The position numbers and the translations under genes were made by a program. A DNA stretch of 64,000 nucleotides from Pedobacter aquatilis (GTDB lineage: Bacteria; Bacteroidota; Bacteroidia; Sphingobacteriales; Sphingobacteriaceae), in NCBI RefSeq assembly GCF_030409415.1, contig NZ_JAUFPW010000030.1:62001-126000 (forward strand), given 5' to 3'. Shown piece by piece: positions 54,469 through 62,385 of the stretch; position 1 is the first letter of the stretch; every line of letters begins with the position of its first letter. The notes under the pieces were generated by a model, which saw only the letters and a list, made by a program, of their open reading frames with translations, was not told the origin of the DNA and searched no databases.

Positions 54469-54512
54469 TTTCTTTTTGACATCAAAAAGAAAGAAGCCAG
54501 TCCGGCCAGGAC
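54469..54512 (+). repeat. Palindromic repeat TTTCTTTTTG, copy 2
   Basis: TTTCTTTTTG / CAAAAAGAAA with a 4-nt loop is followed by GAAGCCAGTCCGG and preceded by GCCGG, the same layout as 41413-41450. Confidence 0.7.
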
Positions 54513-54572
54513 AAAACAAAATCTAAATCCTCTCCCTACCCCCTCAAAAGGGTGATGGCATGATTGCAGAAA

Positions 54573-55208
54573 CTATCTTCTAATTTCCTTTACAAACTCT
54601 ATAACCTTTTCCACATTTTTAAAACCAGGTTCAATTTCAAATCGGCTATTAATATCTAAAGCATACAATCGCTCATCTTTAATTTCATTTATTGAAGCAG
54701 CATGTTCCAAATCAATGCCTCCACTTAAAAAGTAAGATTTATCTAAGCGATATTGTTTTAAAATTTGCCAATCGAAAGTTTTACCCGAACCACCATGTGC
54801 TTTTGTTTTAGTATCGAATAAAAAGTAATCAACTGCTGCTACATAAACATCCAAAATGCTGAAATCAAAATCTTCATCGAGTCCAAAAGCTTTAATCACT
54901 TCCAAATCATTGAAATTATCTTTCAATTGCTGGCAATAATCTGGTGTTTCATTTCCATGCAACTGAACAGCTTTTAGCTGATGAAATTTTACCTTTTGCT
55001 TAACGGTTTCCAAATCCTCATTCACAAAAACACCAACCGTTTTAATTTCTGCCGGAATATATTTTATCAGCTCTGCTGAAACATCACTTATAAAACGTGG
55101 CGATTTATCATAAAATATAAAGCCTAAATAATCGGGTTGCAGCTCAGCAATTGCTGCAATATTCGCTGCGAATTTCATCCCACAAATTTTTAATTTTAAC
55201 TGATTCAT
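54573..55208 (-). CDS. trpF: Phosphoribosylanthranilate isomerase
   Basis: This 211-residue TIM barrel isomerises PRA to CdRP in tryptophan synthesis. KLKICGMKFAANIAAIAELQ carries the catalytic Cys, PDYLGFIFYDKSPRFI follows, and FLFDTKTKAHGGSGKTFDW has the catalytic Asp and phosphate-binding Gly run. FLSGGIDLEHA and ALDINSRFE close the barrel. Its ATG overlaps the trpD stop by one base (TAATG), so it is translationally coupled to trpD. No trpC lies between them, unlike many trp operons. Confidence 0.97.
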   Translation of the reverse strand: MNQLKLKICGMKFAANIAAIAELQPDYLGFIFYDKSPRFISDVSAELIKYIPAEIKTVGVFVNEDLETVKQKVKFHQLKAVQLHGNETPDYCQQLKDNFNDLEVIKAFGLDEDFDFSILDVYVAAVDYFLFDTKTKAHGGSGKTFDWQILKQYRLDKSYFLSGGIDLEHAASINEIKDERLYALDINSRFEIEPGFKNVEKVIEFVKEIRR

Positions 55209-56194
55209 TAAGCCACCAATTTTTTAAAGCTTTCCAAGGCTTTTTTACTTACTAAAGATTCTTCTGCTTCGTAAAAACAATCGGCAAATGTGGCCGTTGG
55301 CTTAATGGTTTTTATGGCCAAAGCAGAATTACACAACACTACATTATTCTGCACATCAGTTGCTTCGCCATTTAAAACATCCATAAATATTTTTGCTGAT
55401 GATTCTACGGTATCGCCTCCTTTAATTTCGTTAACCGAAACCCTTTCAAAACCCATATCATTTAAGGTTAAAATGCTTTCTCCTTTGTTATTAAAGGTTT
55501 TTACATCGCAGGTTAACGATATTTCATCATAACCCTCAAGCGCATGTACAATGGTATAATTCTTTGTTGTATCCTGATATAAATAATTATAAAGACGTGC
55601 CAACTCTAAACTGAAAACACCTACCATTTGATATTTAGGTTGAGAAGGATTTACCATCGGACCCAACATATTAAAAAAGGTTTTTATACCTAAATCTTTA
55701 CGGATTGGCGCTACAATTTTCATTGCCGGATTAAACAATGGCGCATGCAAAAAGCAAATTCCTGCATCATCCAAATTACTTTTCAAAATACTTTGGTCGT
55801 TTGTAAAATTATAACCCAAATATTCCATCACATTAGAAGAACCACAACCCGAAGAAACGCCATAGTTACCATGTTTAGCCACTTTATGTCCGGTGCCAGC
55901 AACCACAAAAGATGAAAGTGTAGAAATATTAAATGTATCCTTTCCATCGCCGCCCGTACCGCAAAGGTCGATTAATTCGTAATCTGCAAAATCAGTTTTG
56001 ATACCCAAATCCAACATCGCGTCTCTAAAACCTTGCAATTCATCAACCGTAATATTACGCATGGCATAGGCGGTAATAAATGCGGCAATTTGCGATGAAT
56101 TAAATTCGCCCTGCGTGATAGAAATAAGGATGTTTTTTGCTTCTTCCCTGCTAAAACTCTTATTTTCAAATAAATGGTTTAATATCTTTTTCAT
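55208..56194 (-). CDS. trpD: Anthranilate phosphoribosyltransferase
   Basis: From the ATG at 56194 the product has 328 residues. It transfers ribose-5-phosphate from PRPP to anthranilate. LIDLCGTGGDGKDTFNISTL has the PRPP-binding GTGGDG motif, HGNYGVSSGCGSSNVMEYLG follows, and GICFLHAPLFNPAMKIVAPI then RKDLGIKTFFNMLGPMVNPS complete the core. The ORF can be extended upstream to 56320, but that part reads through the terminator of the leader and is rejected. It is the first structural gene after the attenuator, and trpE and trpG are not in the window. Confidence 0.97.
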   Translation of the reverse strand: MKKILNHLFENKSFSREEAKNILISITQGEFNSSQIAAFITAYAMRNITVDELQGFRDAMLDLGIKTDFADYELIDLCGTGGDGKDTFNISTLSSFVVAGTGHKVAKHGNYGVSSGCGSSNVMEYLGYNFTNDQSILKSNLDDAGICFLHAPLFNPAMKIVAPIRKDLGIKTFFNMLGPMVNPSQPKYQMVGVFSLELARLYNYLYQDTTKNYTIVHALEGYDEISLTCDVKTFNNKGESILTLNDMGFERVSVNEIKGGDTVESSAKIFMDVLNGEATDVQNNVVLCNSALAIKTIKPTATFADCFYEAEESLVSKKALESFKKLVA

Positions 56195-56207
56195 TTTAAT
56201 GTTTATC

Positions 56208-56277
56208 ATTCCGTTTCGTGAGGACACGAACCGAGGCGTTGATATAAGTTGATGCTGAAATAAATTCAGCATGACAA
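56208..56277. repeat. Two small palindromes between attenuator and trpD
   Basis: TTCGTGAGGACACGAA and ATGCTGAAATAAATTCAGCA (closing with one more T) form two hairpins in the mRNA between the attenuator terminator and the trpD start. They resemble dispersed repeats elsewhere in the window and could affect read-through or translation. Confidence 0.5.
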
Positions 56278-56285
56278 TTGCGCAT

Positions 56286-56317
56286 AAAAAAAGGATTGCT
56301 TTTTGGGCAATCCTTTT
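56286..56317 (-). terminator. Attenuator terminator of the trpDFBA transcript
   Basis: On the minus strand AAAAGGATTGC / GCAATCCTTTT forms a perfect 11-bp stem with loop CCAAAAA and a T-run of seven, about 90 bases ahead of trpD. No minus-strand gene precedes it other than the trp leader ORF, so it is a premature terminator within the trp leader. Confidence 0.85.
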
Positions 56318-56353
56318 CATCGTTTATAAAATATTTTAAAATATATAACAATA

Positions 56354-56362
56354 GAATTTGCC
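56354..56362 (-). promoter_or_regulatory. Putative antiterminator strand of the trp leader
   Basis: GGCAAATTC on the minus strand begins at the last base of the leader stop codon. It can pair with GGATTGCC of the terminator 5' arm (8 bp with one bulged A), which would prevent the terminator from forming. A ribosome at the leader stop codon would cover it. Confidence 0.6.
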
Positions 56363-56415
56363 TAACGAATTTCGTTATGCCACCACCAATTGTTATTTAA
56401 GTTTTTAATTATCAT
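56362..56415 (-). CDS. trpL: trp leader peptide with three consecutive Trp codons
   Basis: The ATG at 56415 opens a 17-codon frame ending in TAG: MIIKNLNNNWWWHNEIR. The three TGG codons (56380-56388) are consecutive, and Trp is otherwise rare. They are placed 5' of a 7-bp hairpin (56363-56377), an antiterminator strand and a terminator ahead of trpD. This is the arrangement of ribosome-mediated attenuation known from the enterobacterial trp operon: stalling on the Trp codons when charged tRNA-Trp is scarce would free the antiterminator strand, while quick reading to the stop codon lets the terminator form. The ORF is too short to stand on length alone, and its confidence comes from the Trp run together with the RNA layout. 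No clear Shine-Dalgarno is seen, as is common in this group. Confidence 0.8.
   Translation of the reverse strand: MIIKNLNNNWWWHNEIR
56363..56377 (-). promoter_or_regulatory. Leader hairpin (1:2 type) directly after the Trp codons
   Basis: The 15 bases form a perfect palindrome with 7-bp arms, TAACGAA and TTCGTTA. The 5' arm begins three bases after the third Trp codon, so a ribosome stalled there would melt it. Confidence 0.6.
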
Positions 56416-56426
56416 GTTTGTATTAA

Positions 56427-56434
56427 CAAATATT
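56427..56434 (-). promoter_or_regulatory. Candidate -7 box for the trp leader transcript
   Basis: On the minus strand AATATTTG has one mismatch to TAnnTTTG, and a TTG lies about 20 bases upstream. It would start transcription very near the leader ATG. The divergent KirBac gene starts 40 bases away. Confidence 0.3.
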
Positions 56435-56474
56435 GATATAGTTTTTTATAATTCCAAAATCTTTCTAAAAATAT

Positions 56475-57416
56475 ATGGCTTTCTTTAAAAGAAAAGTACA
56501 ATTTAATGATGATTTAGGTTTCGGCTCTGTACCCGTTATCAAAAATCAACGCGTTTTAAATACAGATGGCTCTCCAAATATTGAACGTACAGGCTTGCCC
56601 TGGTTTAAATTTGATGATACTTACACCCGTTTGGTTACTATGAGTTGGCCACGTTTTTTCGCCGTAATATTAATTGCATACCTTATTGTTAATACACTTT
56701 TTGCAATTGCGTATAATATTATTGGCATCGAAAATTTAAATGGCGCAAATGGTTTAACCCTCCGCGACCAGTTTTTCGACGCCTTTTTCTTTTCGGCCCA
56801 AACCATTTCTACAGTTGGTTATGGCCATATTTCTCCCCAAGGCTTTATTACCAGTGTACTTGCTGCTTTTGAAAGTATGTTGGGCTTGTTGGCCTTTGCC
56901 TTAGCTACAGGATTACTTTATGGTCGTTTCAGCAGGCCAACATCGAAGGTATCTTTCAGTAAAAAAATGGTTATTGCACCTTATAAAAATCAAACAGGGT
57001 TAATGTGCAGGCTGGTTAATTTAAGACGAAATTCGCTTATTGATATTGAAGTACAAATGTTTATGACCTTTAACGAAACTGTTGATGGCCAACTCAAACG
57101 CAGCTTCTATCCACTTGTTTTGGAAAGAGATAAAATCAGTGTACTCTCTTTAAACTGGACGCTTGTGCACCCCATAACCGAAGATAGTCCACTTTTTGAA
57201 AAAAGCTTAGCAGAGCTAAAAGTTGCTGAAGTAGAGGTTTTTGTAATTTTAAAGGCTTTCGACGATACCTTTGCCCAAACAATACATGCCCGAACCAGTT
57301 ATCAGGATGAAGATATTGAGCGAAATGCCAAATTCGAAATTATGCATTACCATAACGAACAGGGTAAAACTGTGCTGGATTATAGTTTATTGGATAAAAC
57401 CAAACCCACGAATTAA
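56475..57416 (+). CDS. Inward-rectifier potassium channel (KirBac type)
   Basis: The 313-residue channel has two membrane helices (WPRFFAVILIAYLIVNTLFA and FESMLGLLAFALATGLLYGR) around a pore loop with the K-selectivity filter TVGYG in FFSAQTISTVGYGHISPQGF. The C-terminal half is the immunoglobulin-like cytoplasmic domain of Kir channels (MFMTFNETVDGQLKRSFYPL, WTLVHPITEDSPLFEKSLAE). It passes K+ ions, and prokaryotic relatives respond to lipids and pH. It is divergent from the trp leader, with the two transcripts starting within about 60 bases. Confidence 0.93.
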   Translation: MAFFKRKVQFNDDLGFGSVPVIKNQRVLNTDGSPNIERTGLPWFKFDDTYTRLVTMSWPRFFAVILIAYLIVNTLFAIAYNIIGIENLNGANGLTLRDQFFDAFFFSAQTISTVGYGHISPQGFITSVLAAFESMLGLLAFALATGLLYGRFSRPTSKVSFSKKMVIAPYKNQTGLMCRLVNLRRNSLIDIEVQMFMTFNETVDGQLKRSFYPLVLERDKISVLSLNWTLVHPITEDSPLFEKSLAELKVAEVEVFVILKAFDDTFAQTIHARTSYQDEDIERNAKFEIMHYHNEQGKTVLDYSLLDKTKPTN

Positions 57417-57586
57417 ATTTTGGAAAGCAATTTCAATGCTTATCGATTCCGATAGACCCGCTTTTTGTTTCTGCCGAAGAAAAATCGGCATTCACGTCAA
57501 TCGGGTTTAATTTACTTTTTGCAATGCTACTATTAAAGTATGTTTAGCAAATTGGCCTATAAAAATGGCTATGCAATCGATAAATC

Positions 57587-58438
57587 CTACTTATTAATAA
57601 AAGCCACAATCTCCTTGTACAAATCATTCCCTCCAAATATCATCTGACTAATCATCGGCACATGGCTTTTTCCCTTAATTTCCATTATCTCTACCGGGAC
57701 ATGGTTTGCTTTTAATTTTTCGTATAATCTTGGTGTTTGAATGCGAATAGCACCATAGGTTTTACCCCCATACAAAAGTAAATGTGGATTCTTTACATTA
57801 TTAACATAATCCATTGGTGAGGCTAGTTTCCAAACTTCAGGCTTAGTGGTAAAGGTCCTGATAAAGTCGAAATAAAAATTATCCTTTTCTGCAGTGGTTA
57901 AATATTCATAAAGGTCTAAGCCAAAGGGGTCGTTTAAAATTACGCCTTTAATTGGATTTGCAATGCCAACCTTTTTAAAGTACTGCGGGTCGGCATTAAT
58001 TAGCTCACCTAAATGTGCCCCTGCAGAATGCCCCATTACAAATAATTTATCGCCACTGGCTTGGTAGCTGCCGATGTTTTCCTTCACCCATTTTACTGCC
58101 AAAGCACAATCTTCTGCCATTTTACCGTATTGCACATCTGGCGCTAAAGTATAATTAATGATTACCGTAACAATACCTTTTTTAGCAAAATTCCTGCCCA
58201 ACCACCAATAAGTTTCCTTTTTTCCACTGCTCCACGAGCCACCATGAATAAAAACCAGCACAGGCTTATCGGCTATTCCATCATTTTTGTAAAAAATATT
58301 GAGGGTATTTTTAACTTCAGTATTGCCAGCGTAATTAATATTTTTAGCCGTTTTTACCTGAGCAGATGAAATGATGGTTTGAAACAAAAGCATTATTAGA
58401 AATAGGTTTCTGAACATAAAAAAGATTTTTCTTTTCAA
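57587..58438 (-). CDS. Secreted alpha/beta-hydrolase (BD-FAE/esterase type)
   Basis: The 283-residue protein begins with a signal peptide (MFRNLFLIMLLFQTIISSAQ, from an inner Met at 58417 or from 58438). It has the oxyanion motif VLVFIHGGSWSSGKKETYWW, the nucleophile elbow KLFVMGHSAGAHLGEL, and a late His in IKGKSHVPMIS. This is the hormone-sensitive-lipase/BD-FAE kind of carboxylesterase, and the substrate is unknown. It lies downstream of the lldD-like gene on the same strand but beyond that gene's terminator. Confidence 0.9.
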   Translation of the reverse strand: MKRKIFFMFRNLFLIMLLFQTIISSAQVKTAKNINYAGNTEVKNTLNIFYKNDGIADKPVLVFIHGGSWSSGKKETYWWLGRNFAKKGIVTVIINYTLAPDVQYGKMAEDCALAVKWVKENIGSYQASGDKLFVMGHSAGAHLGELINADPQYFKKVGIANPIKGVILNDPFGLDLYEYLTTAEKDNFYFDFIRTFTTKPEVWKLASPMDYVNNVKNPHLLLYGGKTYGAIRIQTPRLYEKLKANHVPVEIMEIKGKSHVPMISQMIFGGNDLYKEIVAFINK

Positions 58439-58485
58439 CAGTAAATTAACGAAATAGTTGGCGAAGTAGATTCATACTACACAAA

Positions 58486-58517
58486 AGATGCCCATTCTAT
58501 TACGAAATGGGCATCTA
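58486..58517 (-). terminator. Terminator of the rhamnose/lactate operon
   Basis: AGATGCCCATT / AATGGGCATCT with a short loop follows the lldD-like stop on the minus strand and is followed by TTTTG. Confidence 0.75.
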
Positions 58518-58544
58518 ATCAGATATTTATAAACCTTAAAAACG

Positions 58545-59690
58545 CTATGATAAATGTTGATGTAAATCTTCAACACGCTCACAGCCTACCTGATCCATAA
58601 CTTGTTTTAGCTGCGTTTTAAGCATACCAATTGTGTGGTTTCCACCTTCGCTACCTAAAGCGCCAACTCCATACATAAAACTTCTACCTAGGAAGGTAAA
58701 ATCTGCGCCTGCGGCGATACTGCGGGCAATATCCGGACCAGAGCGAAGGCCGCTATCCATCATCACCGTTAATTTATCCTTGTATTTTGGCGCAATTTGT
58801 ACCAATGGTTTTATCGAAGACTGACCCGCATCTAACTGCCTGCCGCCATGATTGGAAACAATAATTCCATCCAGACCAAGTTGAACAGCCAATTGCGCAT
58901 CTTCATCCGTAGCAACCCCTTTTAGAACCAATTTACCTTTCCATTTATCGCGAATAGCAGAAATTCTATCGGCATTTAATCTGCCAGAAAAAGTTTTGTT
59001 CATATATAAACCCAACTGTTTCATATTTAAACCTTTTGGCATATAAGGTTTCATGGTTTCGAAAGCCGGTTGTCCATGGAATAATGTTCTTAGTGCCCAT
59101 TCTGGTCTGCCCATAATTTGAAGCATATTTCTCACCGACATTTTAGGCGGCATTGCCAAACCATTACGAATGTCTCTCGGTCTGAAACCAAAACTTGGAA
59201 CATCGCAAAGGATAACTAGAACTTTACAACCAGAAGCTTCTGCCCTATTAATAATGTCGTCCTTTATTAATTCTTCAGCTGGATGATAAAGCTGATACCA
59301 GGCATTTCCTTCGGTAATTTGCATGATTCTTTCTATTGATGAAGTACTTACTGTACTCAAAATAAAAGGAATATTATGTTCGAAAGATGCCTTCGCTAAA
59401 ATTTCTGGTGCATTTGGCCAAATCAAACCTTGTAAACCTACTGGTGCAATTCCAAAAGGCGCATCGTAAGTATGTCCGAAAAGGTTTGTTTTTAAGGATG
59501 CTTCTTTAAAATCGCGGATGTAAAAAGGCAAAAGTTCCAATGCCCTTATGTCATCTGTATTGCGAAAAAGGTTAACATCTTCATTGCAGCCCCCATCCAG
59601 ATATTCAAAGGCAAATCTCGGTATTTTAGATTTTGCTTTATTTCTTAAATCATCAACTGATGGATAATCAGCATTGTATTTCCAGCTCAT
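58545..59690 (-). CDS. lldD: FMN-dependent alpha-hydroxy-acid oxidase (L-lactate dehydrogenase type)
   Basis: This 381-residue TIM-barrel flavoprotein oxidises 2-hydroxy acids such as L-lactate to keto acids. PFGIAPVGLQGLIWPNAPEI, YQLYHP, KGVATDEDAQLAVQLGLDGI and the catalytic His motif VSNHGGRQLDAG are intact, and GLRSGPDIARSIAAGADFTF then LGRSFMYG bind FMN phosphate. It ends an operon for L-rhamnose use whose aldolase/dehydrogenase would form L-lactate, so lactate is the likely substrate. The gene symbol is tentative. Confidence 0.88.
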   Translation of the reverse strand: MSWKYNADYPSVDDLRNKAKSKIPRFAFEYLDGGCNEDVNLFRNTDDIRALELLPFYIRDFKEASLKTNLFGHTYDAPFGIAPVGLQGLIWPNAPEILAKASFEHNIPFILSTVSTSSIERIMQITEGNAWYQLYHPAEELIKDDIINRAEASGCKVLVILCDVPSFGFRPRDIRNGLAMPPKMSVRNMLQIMGRPEWALRTLFHGQPAFETMKPYMPKGLNMKQLGLYMNKTFSGRLNADRISAIRDKWKGKLVLKGVATDEDAQLAVQLGLDGIIVSNHGGRQLDAGQSSIKPLVQIAPKYKDKLTVMMDSGLRSGPDIARSIAAGADFTFLGRSFMYGVGALGSEGGNHTIGMLKTQLKQVMDQVGCERVEDLHQHLS

Positions 59691-59702
59691 TGTAATTGTA
59701 TT

Positions 59703-61088
59703 TTAGAATTGCATACTGCGTTGTATTGCAGAATAATATTTTAATTGAATGATATCGCTTGGTGGCGGATTTGGGTTCCATGAATCGTGGATTGCCAGCG
59801 CCGTACCAATTGCAGTTGCCTGAGATACAGAAGATGCGTAAACTTCAATATCAGGAATGGAAGTTGCAAGTAGATTCATGTAAATGGCGTTTTTCCCGAA
59901 ACCACCATCCACAAAAATTCTTTTCACGCCTTCGTTAAGCACTAATTTTAAAGAATATAGTTGTTGCTTTACCAAATCAAATATTAATTGATGATAAGCT
60001 TCTTCAGCGGTTTGAAATAGATTCAAATCTCGTTCAGAAAAAGCAGATTTTTCATAAAAACCATTCTGTGGAAATTGATTTTCGGGAACTTTATTCGCTA
60101 GTTTTAAAATCATGCCAGGGTTAAACTGCAGATGCTTAAACAAATAAGCTGCCCTGTCGAAATGTTCGGCAATTCTTTTTAATTGCATTTCGTGTTCATA
60201 ACCTGCAAAAATCCGCGATGCTTTTACTGCCTTGCCTTTAAAATGCATGTAGCAAAGGCAATCTTGTTTCAATTCTTCTTCAGTTAATACTTCCTGATTA
60301 AACGGATTTAAACTGATGCACCAGGTTCCTGTAGACAATAAAACAAATGGCACAGAAAAATTTGCCAAATAAGGAATTAATGCTGCAGAACTATCATGCA
60401 AACCTACGCCAACTTCAAAATTTCTGCCTTCAAATTTGGCATCAATTACCGAATCTGCTGGTGTAAAAGCGCCGAATTTTTCTTCCAAACCTTCTTCTGC
60501 AACCCATTTATGGTATTCGTTTTTGCTAAAATCCCATAATTGTGTATGGCAGCCAATACTGGTAATATCGGCCACCGCTTTGTTAGAAATCAGGTAACTT
60601 AAATATTGTGGTAAATGTAGGGCGTACTTTATTTTTGCAAATATTTCGGGTTTTTCCTTTTTTAGGCGATACAATTGCATCCCTGAATTTAAGCTACCTA
60701 AAATCGGCGATGCGGTTTCTAATGAAATTTTTGCTTCGCCTCCATATTTAGCATAAAATTCTTTTTTTAAATCTTCGGGATATTCTTTTAGGTAATTGTA
60801 AAGTGGCGTTAAAGGCGTTCCTTTTTCATCTAGATAAACAAAACTTGCGCCGTATGATGAAAAATTAATGGCTTTAATATCGTATTCCTTTAATTGCATA
60901 ACCTGATTCAGGGAATCGAAAACCGATGAACGAAGGCTTTCCAGATTTTCGCAAACCTCGCCATCTTCATCTTTTGTTTCTACAAAACGAGCCGAACGCT
61001 CGTAAACGATGTTGTAATTTTCATCAATGAGAAACAATTTTTTATTCGTTTTACCTACATCAAATATGGCTGCAACAGTTTTTGGCAT
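59703..61088 (-). CDS. rhaB: FGGY-family carbohydrate kinase, probable L-rhamnulokinase
   Basis: The 461-residue kinase has the N-terminal nucleotide-binding part VAAIFDVGKTNKKLFLIDEN and INFSSYGASFVYLDEKGTPL. Its central part has GVGLHDSSAALIPYL and VLLSTGTWCISLNPF, and the C-terminal FGGY domain carries RIFVDGGFGKNAIYMNLLAT. Context (isomerase directly upstream, 13 bases away, and aldolase further upstream) makes L-rhamnulose the likely substrate. Closely related kinases for fuculose or xylulose cannot be excluded from sequence alone. Confidence 0.85.
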   Translation of the reverse strand: MPKTVAAIFDVGKTNKKLFLIDENYNIVYERSARFVETKDEDGEVCENLESLRSSVFDSLNQVMQLKEYDIKAINFSSYGASFVYLDEKGTPLTPLYNYLKEYPEDLKKEFYAKYGGEAKISLETASPILGSLNSGMQLYRLKKEKPEIFAKIKYALHLPQYLSYLISNKAVADITSIGCHTQLWDFSKNEYHKWVAEEGLEEKFGAFTPADSVIDAKFEGRNFEVGVGLHDSSAALIPYLANFSVPFVLLSTGTWCISLNPFNQEVLTEEELKQDCLCYMHFKGKAVKASRIFAGYEHEMQLKRIAEHFDRAAYLFKHLQFNPGMILKLANKVPENQFPQNGFYEKSAFSERDLNLFQTAEEAYHQLIFDLVKQQLYSLKLVLNEGVKRIFVDGGFGKNAIYMNLLATSIPDIEVYASSVSQATAIGTALAIHDSWNPNPPPSDIIQLKYYSAIQRSMQF

Positions 61089-61101
61089 TTCTATTCTCCT
61101 C

Positions 61102-62385
61102 TTATAATCCTGTTGCTACGGTTTCTAAACCACGATATTTAACTAAATTTTCTCTTACCTTAAGGTCGCGGTATAAGCCAATTGGCGATAATGCCGCATT
61201 TGCTCTTAATCTCGCTTCGGCAACCAAGGCTCTAAAATCGCTACGGAAAGTATTTTGTAAAATTTCCTGCGCAGCAGCTACATCATTATTATCCTGTGCA
61301 GCATTTAAAACCTTTCTATCGACCAATAAAGCCTGAGCGTAAGCAATCATAATGGCTTCTACCGATTGTAATAAATCTTCTAACGGGTCTTTCACATTGT
61401 GAGATGCATCAATCATCCAACCTAAATCTTTAGCATGATTCATGCCCTTTGCATCCATACCTTCAACCAGTTCGTTAAAAATTAAGAACAATTGATAAGG
61501 TTTAATGCTGCCTGCTGTTAAATCATCATCGCCGTATTTAGAATCATTGAAGTGGAAGCCGCCCAATTTACCTTCCATTAAAAGCAGGGCAACAATTTGT
61601 TCGATGTTTGCATTTGGTAAGTGGTGACCTAAATCAACCAGCGTGTAAGCCTTTCTTCCTAATTTACTCGCATAAAGTAACGATTGTCCCCAATCGCCAA
61701 CGGTTGTTGAATAGAAGTTCGGCTCGAAAGCTTTATATTCTACAAACATTTTCCAGTCTTCAGGCAAAGCCGAATAAATTTCTTGTAAACTCTCTAAAGT
61801 ATTTTCAAAAGCTTTACGGAAATTTAACTGACCTGGAAAACAAGAACCATCTGCCAACCAAACGGTTAAGGCATTAGAACCTAAAGCAACTCCTTGTTTA
61901 ATTACTTCGATATTATGCTCAATCGCCTGTTTACGAACTGCTTTATTTACGTTTTGAAGCGAACCAAATTTATAGCTGTGCGCACTTCCAGCCTGGTCTT
62001 GAAAAGTATTTGAGTTCATGGCATCGAATGTTAAGCCATAGCTACTTGCAAGGCTTTTCAACGCTTCTGCATTTTGTGGAATATCCCAAGGAATATGTAA
62101 TGAAATTGCTCCACTTGCACCGTTTAAAGCATGTAATAAACCAACATCTTCAATTTTTTCTTCGATGGTACGTGGCTCGCCACCAGTAATTGCAAAACGG
62201 CCGAAACGTGTTCCACCAGTGCCTAATGCCCAACTCGGTATTGCAATCTGGAAATCAACCAGTTTTTGGATTACGCTTTCTAAATCAACATGGCTCCATT
62301 CTTCTTTTAAAAAATTAAGCTTACGATGATGTGAAGTTATAAGTGCATCGTTGTGTTTTTCTATATGGTTCTGCTCAATATTCAT
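61102..62385 (-). CDS. rhaI: Sugar isomerase, L-rhamnose catabolism (RhaI type)
   Basis: The 427-residue protein is a TIM-barrel metal isomerase. Conserved parts are FQIAIPSWALGTGGTRFGRF, ISLHIPWDIPQNAEALKSLA, the metal-ligand stretches FVEYKAFEPNFYSTTVGDWG and YTLVDLGHHLPNANIEQIVA, GGFHFNDSKYGDDDLTAGSI and DASHNVKDPLEDLL. It matches the RhaI group, which turns L-rhamnose into L-rhamnulose, rather than E. coli RhaA. It lies between the aldolase/dehydrogenase and the kinase on the same strand. Confidence 0.93.
   Translation of the reverse strand: MNIEQNHIEKHNDALITSHHRKLNFLKEEWSHVDLESVIQKLVDFQIAIPSWALGTGGTRFGRFAITGGEPRTIEEKIEDVGLLHALNGASGAISLHIPWDIPQNAEALKSLASSYGLTFDAMNSNTFQDQAGSAHSYKFGSLQNVNKAVRKQAIEHNIEVIKQGVALGSNALTVWLADGSCFPGQLNFRKAFENTLESLQEIYSALPEDWKMFVEYKAFEPNFYSTTVGDWGQSLLYASKLGRKAYTLVDLGHHLPNANIEQIVALLLMEGKLGGFHFNDSKYGDDDLTAGSIKPYQLFLIFNELVEGMDAKGMNHAKDLGWMIDASHNVKDPLEDLLQSVEAIMIAYAQALLVDRKVLNAAQDNNDVAAAQEILQNTFRSDFRALVAEARLRANAALSPIGLYRDLKVRENLVKYRGLETVATGL

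Larger units (their letters stand above)
54243..54572. other. Hairpin-rich spacer between trpF and trpB
   Basis: The spacer has CCATTG / CAATGG at 54258-54277, ACCCATGAT / ATCATGGGT at 54288-54309 and the TTTCTTTTTG palindrome at 54469. None has a clear T-run on the minus strand. No gene was seen. Confidence 0.6.

Noticed and set aside
56195-56320. Upstream extension of trpD by 42 residues
   Set aside because: It would read through the leader terminator; family members start at the Met at 56194.
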